Of a DNA stretch of 64,000 nucleotides, positions 62,815-64,000 are shown in pieces (position 1 is the stretch's first letter; each line of letters begins with the position of its first letter). The translations under genes and the position numbers were made by a program. Source of the DNA: Trichopria drosophilae (lineage: Eukaryota; Arthropoda; Insecta; Hymenoptera; Diapriidae); NCBI GenBank assembly GCA_030407085.1, contig CM059582.1, positions 137,227,001 to 137,291,000 on the forward strand, written 5' to 3'. The notes beneath the pieces are model-generated. The model did not search any database. It was not told the DNA's origin and was given only the letters and a program-made list of their open reading frames with translations.

Positions 62815-63182
62815 CCGGCTTCGTGGCTCAGGCAGTTAACGCGCTGGACTACGAAGTCGTAGGTCGTGAGTTCGGTCCCCGTTCGGTAAACAATTTTTTC
62901 GATTTCGTTTTCAAGCTGTTGGTAATGCGAGCTACGTTGTTTATTCACGTTTCGAAAATATTGTTTATCTGGCGGAAATCGACTCATGACCGCTGCCGTA
63001 CTTGGCGTAGGGTTCTGCAGTCCTACATTTCATACACAAATGTGAAGTATGGCGCCATCTTCATAAGTCGATCTGCAGCTCTCGCAAAATCTTACGAATA
63101 ATAAACATATGGCAAAAATTAAGTAAAAGGGCGATTCCGTCCGTTAATTAATAATTAAAAAAAAAAATTAAAAAAAAAAAAT
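62815..63182 (+). mobile_element. SINE family A, full-length copy inside the DIRS-like RT
   Basis: The tRNA-like head CCGGCTTCGTGGCTCAGGCA contains an A box (TGGCTCAGGCAG), and GGTCGTGAGTTCGGTCCCCG contains the B box. The body holds GGCGGAAATCGACTCATGAC, TACACAAATGTGAAGTATGG and GATCTGCAGCTCTCGCAAA, then GGGCGATTCCGTCCGTTAAT and an A-rich tail (to about 63182). It interrupts RT coding sequence. I could not define the target duplication. Confidence 0.92.
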
Positions 63183-63185
63183 CAA

Positions 63186-63980
63186 AATCAGATAAGGCAA
63201 GCAGATCAGTACTTAATCCAAAAAAATTGAGCAAGTTCATTAGTACTCAACATTTCATATTTGAAGACTATAGAGTAGCTTGTAAGTTAGTTAGGTCTAA
63301 CTGTTCTATGGGGAAGATAAACCTTACGGATGCTTACTATATGATTCCGATTGAAGAAAATTCCAAAAAATATTTGAGATTTATTTTGGAGGGTGTGTTA
63401 TACCAATTTAATAGCTTACTATTTGGTCCAAATACGGCTCCGTATGTGTCCACAAAGGTTATGAAACCAGTAGTAGCTTATACAAGAAGTAGTGGTTTTG
63501 CCTCGATTCATCTGGATGACTTGTTATTACTGTGGAATTCTTACTCAAAATATTTAAATAACATAAATACTTCTGCGAAGCTTTTGACGAATTTAGGTTT
63601 CATTATAAATGAGAAAAAAGTTACAAAGTTCCCTCCCAGATTAGCAGTTTTTCTTTGTTTTATTATTAATTCTCAGAAAATGGCATTAGAGTTAACCACT
63701 GAGAAAAGAAATGAAATTCGCGAACAAATAGTGAGTTTTGAAAAACGAAATAATTGTAAAATTAATGATTTCGCACAACTTATAGAATTATTGGTGTCTT
63801 GTTGCCCAGCTATTCGATATGGTTAGGTTCATGTAAAAGGATTCGAACGAGCGAAATATCTGGCTCTCTAAAATTCCAAGGATAATATGAAATTAAGTCC
63901 GGACTTACAAGCTGACTTTATTTGGTGGGAGAAAGCGATAATGAAAATAGAGCTCATGGTCGTTGGAAGGATTTCGAAAA
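63186..63980 (+). pseudogene. DIRS-like RT, catalytic part
   Basis: The frame reads LSKFISTQHFIFEDYRVACK, SMGKINLTDAYYMIPI (first catalytic Asp), YLRFILEGVLYQFNSLLFGP, FASIHLDDLLLLWNS (LDD as the catalytic pair), LLTNLGFIINEKKVTKFPPR and KINDFAQLIELLVSCCPAIR. A TAG at 63824-63826 replaces the Trp of YGWVHVK. The same frame continues as VHVKGFERAKYLAL, a second stop, then LSPDLQADFIWWEKAIMKIE (RNase H linker) to the window end. The catalytic Asp residues are kept. Confidence 0.8.
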
Positions 63981-64000
63981 ATTGGAAAATATCAATTATC

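Larger units (their letters stand above)
62590..64000 (+). mobile_element. DIRS-like retroelement fragment split by a SINE, running off the window
   Basis: RT coding sequence at 62590-62805 and 63186-63980 is colinear, separated by SINE A. The RT style (LTDAYYMIPI, YLRFILEGVLYQFNSLLFGP, APYVSTKVMKPV) is that of DIRS/PAT-like retroelements in insects. No tyrosine recombinase is in view to confirm it. The element continues beyond 64000. Confidence 0.7.

Noticed and set aside
1..64000. CRISPR array, bacterial operon or phage features
   Set aside because: No regularly spaced repeat-spacer structure, ribosome-binding sites or prokaryotic genes; all content is eukaryotic mobile DNA.

Overview
This window reads as arthropod nuclear DNA, most likely an insect and probably a hymenopteran. 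That is inferred from the mix of elements: DD41D mariner-like transposases with the WIGRGGP motif, I/LOA/R1-group non-LTR elements whose ORF1 looks like a DUF4780 protein, BEL/Pao and Ty3/Gypsy elements, tRNA-derived SINEs, and a short insect-like mitochondrial cox1 insertion. I found no convincing host protein-coding gene and no functional tRNA or rRNA gene. Almost everything recognisable is mobile DNA, much of it nested.

Layout. 0.1-5.9 kb: an I/LOA/R1-type retrotransposon (+ strand) carrying an inverted duplication in its endonuclease and a solo LTR in its reverse transcriptase (RT). 5.9-6.3 kb: an LTR fragment with a tRNA-Phe primer site (- strand). 7.05-7.77 kb: a foldback element packed with GACGTC. 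7.9-10.7 kb: a decayed Jockey/CR1-type element (- strand), then SINE debris. 12.1-19.1 kb: a DNA transposon with about 325-bp terminal inverted repeats (TIRs). Its gene, on the - strand, is split by a second I/LOA/R1 element with a clean 14-bp target duplication, and that element itself holds a MITE and large deletions. 20.3-23.5 kb: a mariner-type element with an uninterrupted transposase ORF and arrays of 279-bp subterminal repeats. 24.9-26.8 kb: a broken relative of it. 28-29.3 kb: a Gypsy RT scrap and a pogo-type MITE.

30.7-36 kb: a Ty3/Gypsy element (- strand) with eight zinc knuckles in Gag, a MITE inside gag, a tandemly repeated leader, and an RT replaced by a minisatellite. 37-39.5 kb: a MITE, a SINE with a 15-bp target duplication whose empty site is visible at 11.4 kb, another SINE family, and a cox1 NUMT. 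39.7-40.4 kb: a third transposase relic. 42.2-47.3 kb: a 5.2-kb foldback with roughly 0.9-kb arms, filled with smaller inverted-repeat elements and a minisatellite. 47.4-50.7 kb: a BEL/Pao element (- strand) with gag fused in frame to RT. 50.9-54 kb and 55.4-59.7 kb: two more non-LTR elements (- strand). Between them lies a relic of the same transposase family as the 12-19 kb element. 60.6-62 kb: a Gypsy 3' end with its LTR. 62.6-64 kb: a DIRS-like RT split by a SINE and running off the window.

The genes do not form a host pathway; each belongs to its own element. The order of nesting gives a relative history: old long-TIR transposons and retroelements were interrupted by retrotransposons, LTRs, MITEs and SINEs. 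The best candidate for current or recent activity is the mariner-type element at 20.3-23.5 kb.
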